This document shows, one piece after another, positions 1 through 8,842 of a stretch of 64,000 nucleotides of DNA. The stretch spans positions 5,563-69,562 of the forward strand of contig DHDR01000034.1 of assembly GCA_002399445.1 (NCBI GenBank), read 5' to 3'. A program made the position numbers and the translations under genes. Numbering within the stretch: the first letter of the stretch is position 1; each line of letters starts with the position of its first letter. The notes under the pieces were generated by a model. That model was not told where the DNA came from, made no database searches, and was given only the letters and a program-made list of their open reading frames with translations. The stretch comes from Ruminococcaceae bacterium UBA4871 (lineage in GTDB: Bacteria > Bacillota > Clostridia > Oscillospirales > Acutalibacteraceae).

Positions 1-839
1 GTTTGGGATGCGGCAAATGCGGCAAGGAGGTTATAAACCATATAGGCACCGCTGTAATGGGAATGAATTAGGTTATCTCCTACCTGAAAGCTGATACCCC
101 CGCTGAGCTTCACCTGCGTTGCCGCAAAAGCAAGCGGTGCACGCTGGAATCCACATTGGGGACAGTGAAAAGCACCAAGCTGCCCATATTGGTGGTAATC
201 ATACTCCAGCATTGTACCACATTTCATGCAGAATCTTCCCCCAACGACCCGATTCTGCGGAAGATGGAGGTCTTCTAAAATTCCAAAGGGAATCGTGCGT
301 TTCACATGGGAAGCAATATAAGAACAAAAAGGATCGTCCGCATTATAAATCAAGACAGTTTCCGGTGTCTTTTCCAGTGCGGAAATAATGGCCTGCATCA
401 CGGTATCAATTTCTCCGCACCGATCCAGTTGATCCCGAAAAATATTAAGCAAAACCATATAAGACGGCTTCAGCGCTGGGAAAACGAGAGGGGTTGACAG
501 CTCGTCTACTTCCATAACGCCCCAATCCGCTTCTTTGCCAAACAACAGCGCAGTGACAACACCGGACTCCATATTGGCACCGGCACGATTACACAGCACA
601 GAATTTCCGCTGTTTTCAATTGCTTTACAAATCAAATTATTTGTCGTTGTCTTTCCATTCGTTCCACAAACTGCAATGGAGCCTTTCTTTAATTTTCCGG
701 CAAGTGGCCCCAGCACATGGGGATCAATTCTCAAGGCAATTTTCCCAGGCATAGACGTCGCTTTTGCGTGCAAAAAATGCCGTTCTATCCAACTGACACC
801 ACGTGCGGCAAAAACCGCAAGTAAACTTCTTAACCGCAT
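1..839 (-). CDS. murT: MurT, lipid II isoglutaminyl synthase ATP-dependent subunit (3' end outside window)
   Basis: MurT with its glutaminase partner GatD amidates the D-glutamate of lipid II on the cytosolic side of the membrane. Reading the minus strand from ATG at 839, the protein starts MRLRSLLAVFAARG. It has a Mur-ligase P-loop GTNGKTTT at about residues 59-66, then MEVDE and NIFRDQLDR motifs of the central domain. A Cys4 ribbon (CMKCG ... CPQCG, residues 204-229) follows, an insertion typical of MurT and absent from MurC-F. The C-terminal DUF1727 part lies outside the window. A GGAGGG ribosome binding site sits about 7 nt before the ATG. GatD would be expected next, beyond position 1. 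The family call is firm; the missing end is only due to the window edge. Confidence 0.93.
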   Translation of the reverse strand, partial: MRLRSLLAVFAARGVSWIERHFLHAKATSMPGKIALRIDPHVLGPLAGKLKKGSIAVCGTNGKTTTNNLICKAIENSGNSVLCNRAGANMESGVVTALLFGKEADWGVMEVDELSTPLVFPALKPSYMVLLNIFRDQLDRCGEIDTVMQAIISALEKTPETVLIYNADDPFCSYIASHVKRTIPFGILEDLHLPQNRVVGGRFCMKCGTMLEYDYHQYGQLGAFHCPQCGFQRAPLAFAATQVKLSGGISFQVGDNLIHSHYSGAYMVYNLLAAFAASQ

Positions 840-1018
840 TCTTATCCCTCCAGCCGCAAAAACGGTGATTTCTTATAATTTATGCCTATTTTCTGCCGTT
901 CCTCAGCTTTTAACAGCACAGACTCAGCTGCAGGGGAAAGACTTGTCAGTCCAAATTGAAAAGAGTCTTTGAGCCATTCAGCTGCTAAAGGACTGTTCAT
1001 CACATAAAAGCAGGAGGC

Positions 1019-1060
1019 CAAAAAGCAGCAGGAGATACTCCTGCGCATCTTCTGCTGCTT
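1019..1060 (-). terminator. Terminator or attenuator hairpin between the fab operon and murT
   Basis: On the minus strand, arms AGCAGCAG and CTGCTGCT (1052-1059 and 1024-1031) can pair. An alternative inner hairpin GCAGGAG-tat-CTCCTGC (1038-1044 and 1028-1034) is also possible. TTTTT follows directly. It can end transcripts coming from degV. It also lies just downstream of the promoter at 1074-1102, so it could attenuate the murT transcript. Confidence 0.6.
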
Positions 1061-1073
1061 ACATTCAATTAGG

Positions 1074-1102
1074 ATTATAACAGTTTCTTTCTGGATTGTA
1101 AA
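1074..1102 (-). promoter_or_regulatory. Promoter for murT
   Basis: Minus-strand -35 TTTACA (1097-1102) and -10 TATAAT (1074-1079) are separated by exactly 17 nt. Start of transcription would be near 1067, upstream of the hairpin at 1019-1060 and about 230 nt before the murT start codon. Confidence 0.65.
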
Positions 1103-1118
1103 TATGGACAGAGAAAAA

Positions 1119-1943
1119 TCAGTCTAAGCACCAAGACACACCTAATGCCTGTGCACCGATGTGAATGCTGAGAATAGGACCAATTTCACGCCGCTGAACT
1201 GTCAGATTTGGGAAACGGCGCTGCAGCATACGGGTAAGGCTGTTTTCAATCGGTTGACGGCCGAATCCCTGCACCATAATATATTGGGCATTTTTAGGCA
1301 CCAGAGAAGCAAGCATACGGACTCTTTCTCCGCGTCCATGGGCAAGGCCGCGGCAAACAATGGTGCCATCCTTCAGCAAAAACACCGGTCTGCAATTTAA
1401 AATGGTATTGACTGATTGGCTGAGCGGGCCAAGTCTGCGGCTGCGGCGGAGCGCACTCATGTCTTCCACTGAAAAAGCAACATTGGAAATTTCCCAGAGT
1501 TTATTGCAGTGATCAGCCAACTCACTGAGGGGAAGACCGGAATCAGCCAGTTCACGGGCGCGCCGTACCTGATAATACAAGGCACCGGCTGTTGCATGAG
1601 AATCAACAACCGCAATCTTTGCGCTGCCAACTTCACGGGCTGCAGTGACTGCGCTGGTCCATGCGCCGCTCAAGCGCGAGGAAATGACCATGCAAAGCAC
1701 CTCATAGCCCTGTGCGAGCAATTGCCGAAAAGCCGAAGAAAAAGCTGCCGGAGTACTTTGGCTTGTAACTGCACCGGCTCCCGCAGCAGTAATCCGCTCC
1801 GTATAGTGAACATTTAAATCTGCATAATTTTCCAGATAGACCGTTCCATTTGCAAAATAGCTGTGCGGCACCACACATACCCCGAGTTGTTCTGCTTCTT
1901 TCTGGGTAAAAGGAGCTGTACTGTCGGTTACAATTGCAATCAT
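1119..1943 (-). CDS. DegV/FakB family fatty-acid-binding protein
   Basis: DegV-family proteins bind a fatty acid; the FakB members present it to the kinase FakA so that exogenous fatty acids enter phospholipid synthesis. The 274-residue length is usual. Family marks seen are TDST near residue 7, TSQSTP near 60, SRLSGA, VVDSHATAGA and a C-terminal SIHIGAQALG (the family's HxG motif). It is the last gene of the fab/acc operon: its ATG overlaps the accA stop as ATGA, so it is translationally coupled. That position supports a role in fatty-acid handling. No FakA-type kinase lies in the window. DegV membership is firm; the FakB role is inference from context. Confidence 0.85.
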   Translation of the reverse strand: MIAIVTDSTAPFTQKEAEQLGVCVVPHSYFANGTVYLENYADLNVHYTERITAAGAGAVTSQSTPAAFSSAFRQLLAQGYEVLCMVISSRLSGAWTSAVTAAREVGSAKIAVVDSHATAGALYYQVRRARELADSGLPLSELADHCNKLWEISNVAFSVEDMSALRRSRRLGPLSQSVNTILNCRPVFLLKDGTIVCRGLAHGRGERVRMLASLVPKNAQYIMVQGFGRQPIENSLTRMLQRRFPNLTVQRREIGPILSIHIGAQALGVSWCLD

Positions 1944-2716
1944 TCCCCATACACTCCTATCTTGCGGAAACGCTGGTAGCGGGCTTCACTCAATTCTTGA
2001 CCCGACATTTTCAGCAGCTCGGTAAACTTTTGGTCCAACTGAATCGGCAGTGTTTGCCAAAGCGCTTCCTGATCGCTTTCCGGCAAAATGCGCTCAATAA
2101 TTCCCAGCTGAAAGAGGTCTTCCGGACGCATATGCAAACTGTCGCTTGCTTCACGCACTTTACTGGAATCTTTCCAAAGAATACTGGCGCAGCCCTCCGG
2201 ACTGATAACGGAATAAACGGCATTTTCAAGCATCCAGACTTCATTCGCAACCGCAAGGCCCAGCGCACCGCCGCTGCCGCCCTCTCCGATGAAGACAGAA
2301 ATGATGGGGACCTGCAAAGTCATCATTTCACACAAATTTTCCGCAATGGCTTCTCCTTGGCCGCGTTCTTCTGCTCCCATACCACAGTAAGCACCGGCTG
2401 TATCCACAAAGCACAAGACAGGTCTGCCAAACTTTTCCGCAAGTTTCATCTGCCGGAGCGCTTTCCGGTACCCCTCCGGATTCGCGCTGCCGAAATTCCG
2501 GAATCCTCTTTCTTTCATGGTATGGCCCTTTTCCTGTGCAATGACAGTAACCGGACGCCCACACAACCGCCCGATACCGGCTACGATTGCGGGGTCATCT
2601 CCAAAACGCCGGTCGCCGTGCATTTCAAAAAAATCAGTGGTAATATGTTGAATAAAATCCAGTCCGGTTGGCCTGCCTGATTTGCGGGCAAGCTGCAATT
2701 TTTTGTATGCTTCCAT
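1940..2716 (-). CDS. accA: Acetyl-CoA carboxylase carboxyltransferase subunit alpha
   Basis: AccA is the alpha half of the carboxyltransferase that moves CO2 from carboxybiotin to acetyl-CoA, making malonyl-CoA. The 258-residue protein is shorter than the E. coli form (about 319), as is common in Firmicutes, which lack part of the N-terminus. The crotonase-like core is visible (GHTMKERGFRNFGSANPEG, CFVDTAGAYCGMGAEERGQG, IGEGGSGGALGLAVA). Its ATG overlaps the accD stop by one base (TGATG) and its own stop overlaps the start of degV, so translation is coupled on both sides. It should act as an alpha2beta2 complex with AccD. Confidence 0.96.
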   Translation of the reverse strand: MEAYKKLQLARKSGRPTGLDFIQHITTDFFEMHGDRRFGDDPAIVAGIGRLCGRPVTVIAQEKGHTMKERGFRNFGSANPEGYRKALRQMKLAEKFGRPVLCFVDTAGAYCGMGAEERGQGEAIAENLCEMMTLQVPIISVFIGEGGSGGALGLAVANEVWMLENAVYSVISPEGCASILWKDSSKVREASDSLHMRPEDLFQLGIIERILPESDQEALWQTLPIQLDQKFTELLKMSGQELSEARYQRFRKIGVYGE

Positions 2717-3594
2717 CAGTCAGCCCCCTTTTCATGAAGCTTCAGAAGTTGTGATAAAACTTTACGCATTTCCTGACGAACAACAATCCCATCAAGAAAG
2801 CCTTTCTCCAGCAGAAACTCAGCACTTTGGAACCCTTTAGGAAGTTTTTGCCGTATAGTCTGCTCAATAACACGCGGACCTGCAAAACCAATCAAAGCTT
2901 TCGGCTCTGCCAAAAGAATATCCCCTTCCATTGCAAAGCTTGCCGTGACACCGCCGGTCGTTGGATTCGTCAGCACCGTTATATAGAGCAGACCTGCATC
3001 ACTGTGACGTTTGACAGCACCGCTGGTCTTTGCCATCTGCATGAGGGAAACCGTCCCCTCCTGCATTCGCGCTCCGCCAGAAAGCGTAAAGCCGACGACC
3101 GGAAGCCGATGTTCTGTTGCATGCTCAAAGACACGAGTGATTTTTTCGCCAACCACACTTCCCATGCTGCCCATCATAAAGCGGCTGTCCATTGCAAACA
3201 AAGCACACGGGGAGCCTTCCACCTTTCCATAACCGGAAATAACAGCCTCATTTTCCCGGCTGTTCAGCCGGCTGCTTTTCAGTTTTACCGCATATCCCGG
3301 AAATTGAAGAAAATCCCGGCTGATTAAAAAAGGATCCCACTCTGTAAAGGTATTTTCATCACAGACAGAAAGGATGCGCTCCCGAGCCGGCATTTTAAAG
3401 TGATACCCACATTCCGGACACACCCGCTCATTCTGTTTGACATCTTTGGTAAAAACCATTTTCCCACAGCCGGGACATTTGACACAAAGGCGGTCCGGAA
3501 TCTGCGGCTGTTCTGAAATTCCGCTTCCGGCGGTGGCCGACCCAATATTTTCCAGTTTATTCCTGCTGGGCTTGAAGTTTGCCCGTCTCAGCAT
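2716..3594 (-). CDS. accD: Acetyl-CoA carboxylase carboxyltransferase subunit beta
   Basis: AccD is the beta half of the carboxyltransferase. The 292 residues carry the N-terminal Cys4 zinc ribbon (CVKCPGC ... CPECG, residues about 37-63) that marks AccD, followed by the crotonase-fold core (SGGARMQEGTVSLMQMAKT, TNPTTGGVTASFA, IGFAGPRVIEQT). The start codon lies inside the last codons of accC (7-bp overlap) and the stop overlaps accA. Tight coupling of accC-accD-accA suggests matched subunit synthesis. Confidence 0.96.
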   Translation of the reverse strand: MLRRANFKPSRNKLENIGSATAGSGISEQPQIPDRLCVKCPGCGKMVFTKDVKQNERVCPECGYHFKMPARERILSVCDENTFTEWDPFLISRDFLQFPGYAVKLKSSRLNSRENEAVISGYGKVEGSPCALFAMDSRFMMGSMGSVVGEKITRVFEHATEHRLPVVGFTLSGGARMQEGTVSLMQMAKTSGAVKRHSDAGLLYITVLTNPTTGGVTASFAMEGDILLAEPKALIGFAGPRVIEQTIRQKLPKGFQSAEFLLEKGFLDGIVVRQEMRKVLSQLLKLHEKGAD

Positions 3595-4931
3595 GAGGCA
3601 CCCCTCTTTTCCATAAAGTCGGTATGATAGCTTCCATCCAAAAAGGCAGGATCAGACAAAATATCCATTTGCAATTCTGCTGTATGGCTGACTCCCTCAA
3701 TCACCAGCTCAGCCAGTGCTGCCTGCATTTTTCGGATCGCCTCTTCCCGAGTTGGCGCATGAACAATCAATTTGCCAAGCAGAGAATCATAAAAAGGCGG
3801 AACAGAATAATCTTGATACAAGGCCGTATCAAAACGCACCCATGGTCCGCCGGGAATGTGAAGAAGATTGATTTTTCCACAGCTCGGTGTGAAATTGTTG
3901 TCTGGATCTTCCGCATTGATTCGGCATTCGATTGCATGCCCAAGAAGATGGATATTATCCTGCGCAAATGGAAGCTCTGTTCCAGCGGCGACACGTATCT
4001 GCCATTTCACAAGATCCATTCCAGTCACCATTTCTGTCACCGGATGTTCGACCTGTAATCGGGTATTCATTTCCATAAAATAAAAATTACCGCTGTTGTC
4101 CACCAGATACTCAATGGTCCCTAAACTCCGGTAATGTACTGCCTTTGCTGCTTTTTGGGACGCTTCCATCATTTTCTCACGCAATTGCGGAGTAACACAT
4201 GTTGCAGGACTTTCCTCCAAAAGTTTCTGATGCTTTCGCTGCACAGAACAATCCCGTTCGCCCAGACAAAGCACATTGTCGTAGTCATCACAAAGAATCT
4301 GCATCTCAATATGTTTAACCGGTTCTAAATACTTTTCCAAATAGCAGGCCCCGTCTCCAAAAGCACTGTCCGCTTCCTGGGAAGAGGCACGAAAAGCCGG
4401 TATGAGTTCTTCTTTCGAATTGACGAGGCGGATGCCTCTTCCTCCTCCACCTGCCCGTGCTTTCACTAAAAGAGGGAATCCAATCTGGTCTGCAGCCGCT
4501 GCAGCAGAGTCCTCGCTTTCAATCAATCCACTGCCCGGCACCACGGGAACTCCTGCAGCACGCATGGTCCGTTTGGCTTCATCTTTATCGCCGAGTTTGG
4601 AAATCAGTTCAGCATTGGGGCCGATAAAAGAAATATGACATTCCTCACAAAGTTTTGCAAATCGGGCATTCTCACTCAAAAGGCCATAGCCGGGATGAAT
4701 TGCCTGTGCTCCGGTCTTGACTGCCGCCGAAATAATCGCAGGCATGTTCAGATAACTGTCCTGTACTTTGGCAGGCCCTATGCAAACGCTTTCATCTGCA
4801 AGGCTGACATGCAGCGCATCACGATCCGCTTCACTGAAGACCGCTACCGTTGCAATTCCCATTTCCTTACAGGCACGGATAATACGCACTGCAATCTCAC
4901 CGCGGTTGGCAATCAAAATTTTTGAGAACAC
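3588..4931 (-). CDS. accC: Biotin carboxylase subunit of acetyl-CoA carboxylase
   Basis: AccC carboxylates the biotin on AccB using ATP and bicarbonate. The 447-residue length is usual. Seen are the N-terminal SKILIANRGEIAVRIIRACK, the glycine-rich ATP-grasp loop KARAGGGGRGIR (about 159-170), ERDCSVQRKHQK, and EMNTRLQVEHPVTE with the catalytic Glu/Asn/Arg set. The start is GTG at 4931, preceded by AGAGGTG with 7-nt spacing; two ATGs just upstream are out of frame. The isolated subunit size, the separate accB two genes upstream and the linked accDA distinguish it from pyruvate or propionyl-CoA carboxylase. Confidence 0.96.
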   Translation of the reverse strand: MFSKILIANRGEIAVRIIRACKEMGIATVAVFSEADRDALHVSLADESVCIGPAKVQDSYLNMPAIISAAVKTGAQAIHPGYGLLSENARFAKLCEECHISFIGPNAELISKLGDKDEAKRTMRAAGVPVVPGSGLIESEDSAAAAADQIGFPLLVKARAGGGGRGIRLVNSKEELIPAFRASSQEADSAFGDGACYLEKYLEPVKHIEMQILCDDYDNVLCLGERDCSVQRKHQKLLEESPATCVTPQLREKMMEASQKAAKAVHYRSLGTIEYLVDNSGNFYFMEMNTRLQVEHPVTEMVTGMDLVKWQIRVAAGTELPFAQDNIHLLGHAIECRINAEDPDNNFTPSCGKINLLHIPGGPWVRFDTALYQDYSVPPFYDSLLGKLIVHAPTREEAIRKMQAALAELVIEGVSHTAELQMDILSDPAFLDGSYHTDFMEKRGASC

Positions 4932-4952
4932 ATCATTTCACCTCTCCTTATG

Positions 4953-5366
4953 TTATCCAACGATGGCAAAACTGAGATTGCCAGCAGCAACTAATTTTCC
5001 ATCTACGGAACTTTCACATCTTGTAAAATAAAAGTTTCGGAATTCTTTGGTGACTTTGCAGTGAATGTCCAGCGTATCGCCCGGCTTGGCTGGGTGGTGA
5101 AACTTGACTTTATCCATTCCTGTAAAGTACGGTGTCTTGCCAGCCATTGTCTCCGCCAGCATGACACAGCAGGACTGTCCCATCATTTCGCAGAGAATCA
5201 CACCGGGAACAGTCGGATTGCCTGGAAAGTGACCTTTCAGGAACCATTCGTCGCCCCGCACGGTATAGCGGCCATGAGCAGAACCATCCGGCAAAAGTTC
5301 AGCCTCATCAACCAAAAGCATCGGTTCTCTGTGTGGAAGAATCTTTTTAATTTCTTCTCTGTTCAT
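4953..5366 (-). CDS. fabZ: 3-hydroxyacyl-ACP dehydratase FabZ
   Basis: FabZ removes water from 3-hydroxyacyl-ACP to give trans-2-enoyl-ACP. The hot-dog fold protein has 137 residues. The active-site pair is seen as His46 in KGHFPGNPTVPG and Glu60 in ILCEMMGQ, with the family start LPHREPMLLVDE. It lies between accB and accC, the order found in the streptococcal fab operon. No fabM or fabA is visible, so how unsaturated acyl chains are made cannot be read from this window. Confidence 0.95.
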   Translation of the reverse strand: MNREEIKKILPHREPMLLVDEAELLPDGSAHGRYTVRGDEWFLKGHFPGNPTVPGVILCEMMGQSCCVMLAETMAGKTPYFTGMDKVKFHHPAKPGDTLDIHCKVTKEFRNFYFTRCESSVDGKLVAAGNLSFAIVG

Positions 5367-5450
5367 ACGGACTTTCGTCTCCTTTCGATAAGGAACAAGA
5401 CTTTACAGCAAAATAATAATTAAAGAACCCTGTAAAGCAATCAACTTGTA

Positions 5451-5918
5451 TCAATAAATTTTAAACAGGCACTGGCCATACTCTACGAGCTGGCCATCCT
5501 CGATACAAATATCAACAATTTCACCGGACTGCGGCGCTGTAAATTCGTTCATCAGCTTCATTGCCTCAATGACACATAAAACTTGTCCTTTTTTAATCTT
5601 ATCGCCCACATGCACATAGGGGTCCGCTCCCGGAGAAGACGCCACATAAACTGTACCAACCATCGGAGATTTGATTTCTTTGACGTCATTGAAATTGACA
5701 ACTTCACCAGAATCGTTTTCGGCAGCCTCCGGTGCAGCAGCTGGTGCTGCTATTTGTGGCTGCTGCAACGCAGATACCGCAGCTGCAGGAATTGGTGAAA
5801 GTGCTGCGGGCACCTCCTTTTTTAGGCTGATGCGTTCGCCATCTTTCTCCACTTCCAAAGTGGTCAATCCGGTTTCTTCCATCAGCTTCGCAAGTTGTTT
5901 GACTGCCTGCAAATCCAT
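5451..5918 (-). CDS. accB: Biotin carboxyl carrier protein of acetyl-CoA carboxylase
   Basis: AccB carries the biotin that shuttles carboxyl groups between AccC and AccDA. Of 155 residues, about 1-38 form the N-terminal region, 39-75 an Ala/Pro-rich flexible linker, and 80-155 the biotinyl domain with the biotinylation site Lys121 in IEAMKLMNE. The ATG follows AAGGAGG at good spacing. It is separated by only 3 nt from fabF upstream and by an 84-nt gap from fabZ downstream. Confidence 0.96.
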   Translation of the reverse strand: MDLQAVKQLAKLMEETGLTTLEVEKDGERISLKKEVPAALSPIPAAAVSALQQPQIAAPAAAPEAAENDSGEVVNFNDVKEIKSPMVGTVYVASSPGADPYVHVGDKIKKGQVLCVIEAMKLMNEFTAPQSGEIVDICIEDGQLVEYGQCLFKIY

Positions 5919-5921
5919 CTT

Positions 5922-7154
5922 TCAAGCCTCCTTAACTTTGCCAAAAACAAGGCAGCCGTTGTGTCCGCCAAATCCCATAGAAGTTGACAGAGCCGTTTCC
6001 ACATCCATGGAGACCGCTTTTAGCGGAGTATAGTCGAGGTCACACTCAGGATCCGGTTCCTTCAACCCAATAGTAGGCGGAATTATTCCGGTCTGTATTG
6101 CCTTTAGACAGACAATTGCTTCTACTGCACCGGTTGCCCCCAGCAGGTGCCCCATCATACTTTTCGTGCTGCTAATTTTAATTTGACGGGCAGTTTCTTC
6201 TCCAAATGCCTGCTTAAATGCCCGCGTCTCTGTTTTGTCATTAAGTACCGTACTGGTTCCATGCGCATTCACATAAGTGTGGCTGTCAGCTTTCACGCCG
6301 GCTTCCTGCATAGCCAGATTAATGCAGCGGGTAATCCCCTCTGCTTCCGGCTGAGGAGCCGTAATATGATAAGCATCGCTGGTATTCGCATAGCCCAAAA
6401 CTTCTCCATATATATTAGCGCCGCGCGCCCGAGCATGCTCATATTCTTCCAGAATCAAAATTGCCGCGCCTTCCCCCAGCACAAAGCCGTCACGGTTTTT
6501 GTCAAAGGGCCGGCAGACTGTCTGGGGGTCTGGATTACTGCTAAGTGCCATACAGCTGGAAAAGCCCGCAATTGTCAAGTCATTGACAGCCGCCTCACTG
6601 CCGCCTGCAATGACTGCATCCGCATCGCCGTGCTGGATGCAGTGAAAGGCTTCTCCAATTGTATTCGTGCTGGTCGAACACGCAGTTACAATAGGAACAC
6701 AAGGGCCTTTCGCACCAAACCGGATAGAAATTGCACCGGCTGCCATATTGACAATCATATTGGGGACCATATAGGGAGAAACGTGTTTACCCTGCAGCAG
6801 TTTTTTATAATTTTGAAGCGTAGTGGAAATACCGCCAATACCGCTGCCAACGTAAATACCCAGTCGCTCCGGCTCAATCTTTCCCTGAATATCACTGTCA
6901 TGCAAAGCCTGTTCAGCTGCAGCAATCGCATACTGGATAAAAAGGTCATTTTTACGAAGTTCACTTTTTGAAAAATACTGCAGCGGATCAAATCCTTTTA
7001 CTTCACCGGCAAGATGAACTTTTAAATTAGATGAATCGAACCGCGTAATTGGCCCGATCCCATTTTTACCTTTGACCAAATTATTCCAAGTTTCTTCGGT
7101 AGTGTTCCCAACAGGTGTCACAGCACCCAAACCCGTTACTACTACTCTGCGCAT
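5922..7154 (-). CDS. fabF: 3-oxoacyl-ACP synthase II (FabF)
   Basis: FabF condenses malonyl-ACP with acyl-ACP in each elongation round. From ATG at 7154 the protein has 410 residues, the usual size. The open frame extends 43 codons further upstream, but GGGAG precedes 7154 and MRRVVVTGLGAVTPVGN is the family start. The catalytic triad is present: Cys159 in TACSTSTN, His in VNAHGTSTVLND and His in SMMGHLLGATGA. It sits between fabG and accB. As the only FabF-type enzyme visible, it would set chain length and temperature response. Confidence 0.96.
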   Translation of the reverse strand: MRRVVVTGLGAVTPVGNTTEETWNNLVKGKNGIGPITRFDSSNLKVHLAGEVKGFDPLQYFSKSELRKNDLFIQYAIAAAEQALHDSDIQGKIEPERLGIYVGSGIGGISTTLQNYKKLLQGKHVSPYMVPNMIVNMAAGAISIRFGAKGPCVPIVTACSTSTNTIGEAFHCIQHGDADAVIAGGSEAAVNDLTIAGFSSCMALSSNPDPQTVCRPFDKNRDGFVLGEGAAILILEEYEHARARGANIYGEVLGYANTSDAYHITAPQPEAEGITRCINLAMQEAGVKADSHTYVNAHGTSTVLNDKTETRAFKQAFGEETARQIKISSTKSMMGHLLGATGAVEAIVCLKAIQTGIIPPTIGLKEPDPECDLDYTPLKAVSMDVETALSTSMGFGGHNGCLVFGKVKEA

Positions 7155-7167
7155 AAAATTGCTCCCT

Positions 7168-7911
7168 TCACATGCCAAGCCCGCCGTCCACACGAAGGAC
7201 GACGCCTGTAATATAAGATGCATTGTCACTTGCCAAGAAGGCAACAGTCTTTGCCACATCTTCTGGTTGACCACAACGGCCAAGCGGAATAGATGCTGTC
7301 ATAGAATCGCGCACTTTCTCGGGAAGTACAGCCGTCATGTCGGACTGAATAAACCCCGGAGCCACCGCATTACAGGTGATTCCGCGTCCGGCAAGTTCTT
7401 TCGCTACGCTTTTTGTCAAACCGATAATACCGGCCTTTGCCGCTGCATAGCTGGCTTGACCTGCATTTCCGTGCAAACCGACATAAGATGAAATATTAAT
7501 AATGCGGCCCGCCCGTTTTTTCATAAAATTCCGGTATAATGCATGGATCATATGATAGGCCCCTTTTAAGCAGACGCCATTCACCTGCTCCCAATCTGTT
7601 TCTTTCGTAGCAAGCAGCAAACCATCCCGTGTAATGCCGGCATTATTGACCAGCACATCAACGCCGCCAAAGTCTGCCAAAACTTTCTTCACCGTTTGCT
7701 TCACTGCCTCTGCATCTGAAACATCACACTGGTATGCGTTGGCCTCCGCGTTCAGGTTTTTCAATTCTTCTACTGTCTTCGCTGCCGCCGCTGTATTACC
7801 GGCATAGAGAATCGCGACATTCATCCCAGATTTGGCCAGTTCCAGCGCGGTTGCACGACCAATTCCGCGGCTTCCGCCCGTTACGAGTGCAGTCTTCTTT
7901 TCATTGCTCAT
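7168..7911 (-). CDS. fabG: 3-oxoacyl-ACP reductase FabG
   Basis: FabG reduces 3-oxoacyl-ACP with NADPH. It is a short-chain dehydrogenase of 247 residues from ATG at 7911, which is preceded by AAGGAGC; codons further upstream overlap fabD and are not needed. The Rossmann motif TGGSRGIGRA (11-20), NNAGI, and the catalytic Ser142, Tyr155 and Lys159 (SYAAAK) are seen, as is the C-terminal GGLGM. It begins 13 nt after the fabD stop. Confidence 0.95.
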   Translation of the reverse strand: MSNEKKTALVTGGSRGIGRATALELAKSGMNVAILYAGNTAAAAKTVEELKNLNAEANAYQCDVSDAEAVKQTVKKVLADFGGVDVLVNNAGITRDGLLLATKETDWEQVNGVCLKGAYHMIHALYRNFMKKRAGRIINISSYVGLHGNAGQASYAAAKAGIIGLTKSVAKELAGRGITCNAVAPGFIQSDMTAVLPEKVRDSMTASIPLGRCGQPEDVAKTVAFLASDNASYITGVVLRVDGGLGM

Positions 7912-7924
7912 GATTTGCTGCTCC

Positions 7925-8842
7925 TTATTGCTCCAGAGCCTGCACAACGGCTCTGACCTCATCAAATGTTTCCGCATGCAGAATTTTCGCCTGAGAAACA
8001 GTTCGTTTTACTAGGCCGCAAAGGGTCTTTCCGGGACCGACTTCTATAAACGTGTCAAAGCCATCTGCCGTCATGTTTTCAATCGTCTGCTGCCAACGCA
8101 CCGGGTTTTCAATTTGTTTTGCAAGCAGCGGCACCAAAGGTTCCTGATACGGTTTTGCTGTGAAATTTGCATAAACCGGACACTTCGGCATTTGAATATC
8201 TGATTGGTTTAATAACGTTTCAAAGCTCTGAGCTGCGCTGTGCATCAGCGGGGAATGAAATCCGCCGCCGACTTTCAGCGGCTTTGCGCGACCGCCTGCT
8301 GCAGAAACCGCAGCACAGAAAGGCTCTATATTTTCTTTCACTCCGGCAGCTACCAACTGGCCGGGGCAGTTATAATTTACAGGATACATTTTTGAAAATT
8401 CAGAACAAATGGATTCGACCTTCTCATTTGGCAATTTCAAAACGGCTACCATTGCGCCCGGATTTTCGTCATTTGCTTTCTGCATAAGGCGTCCGCGTTC
8501 TGTAACCAGTGAAAAACCCGCCGCATCGTTTTGGAAAGCACCGGCAAAAGTCAGTGCAGCCACTTCCCCGAGCGAAAAGCCGGCAGCACCATCAGCATGA
8601 ATCCCTGCTTCTTCCAGAGAACGAGCCGCAGCCAAGTCCACTGAAAAGACACAAGGCTGGGTATTCACAGTCTGAATCAATTCATCTTTTGTTCCGCTGA
8701 AACACTGCTGCAGTGTCCCGGGACGTGTGGATTCTGCCATTTCCAAAACAGACTTTGCCGCTGGGCTGTGCTCATATAAAGATTTACCCATTCCCGGATA
8801 CTGCGCTCCCTGTCCGGCAAACAAAAAAGCTATTTTACCCAT
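7925..8842 (-). CDS. fabD: Malonyl-CoA:ACP transacylase FabD
   Basis: FabD loads malonyl groups from CoA onto ACP. From ATG at 8842 (GGAGG, 8 nt before) it has 305 residues and starts MGKIAFLFAGQGAQYPGMG. The nucleophile Ser90 lies in GFSLGEVAAL; most family members have His before that serine, here Phe, a variant common in clostridia. FHSPLMHSA contains the catalytic His. The start codon lies inside the end of fabK (13-bp overlap), so the two are coupled. Confidence 0.94.
   Translation of the reverse strand: MGKIAFLFAGQGAQYPGMGKSLYEHSPAAKSVLEMAESTRPGTLQQCFSGTKDELIQTVNTQPCVFSVDLAAARSLEEAGIHADGAAGFSLGEVAALTFAGAFQNDAAGFSLVTERGRLMQKANDENPGAMVAVLKLPNEKVESICSEFSKMYPVNYNCPGQLVAAGVKENIEPFCAAVSAAGGRAKPLKVGGGFHSPLMHSAAQSFETLLNQSDIQMPKCPVYANFTAKPYQEPLVPLLAKQIENPVRWQQTIENMTADGFDTFIEVGPGKTLCGLVKRTVSQAKILHAETFDEVRAVVQALEQ

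Noticed and set aside
842..1048. 68-codon minus-strand frame ending just before murT
   Set aside because: Its ATG lies inside the terminator-like hairpin at 1019-1060, it has no good ribosome binding site, and the peptide has no recognisable feature. It is more likely leader sequence, although it would be coupled to murT if translated.
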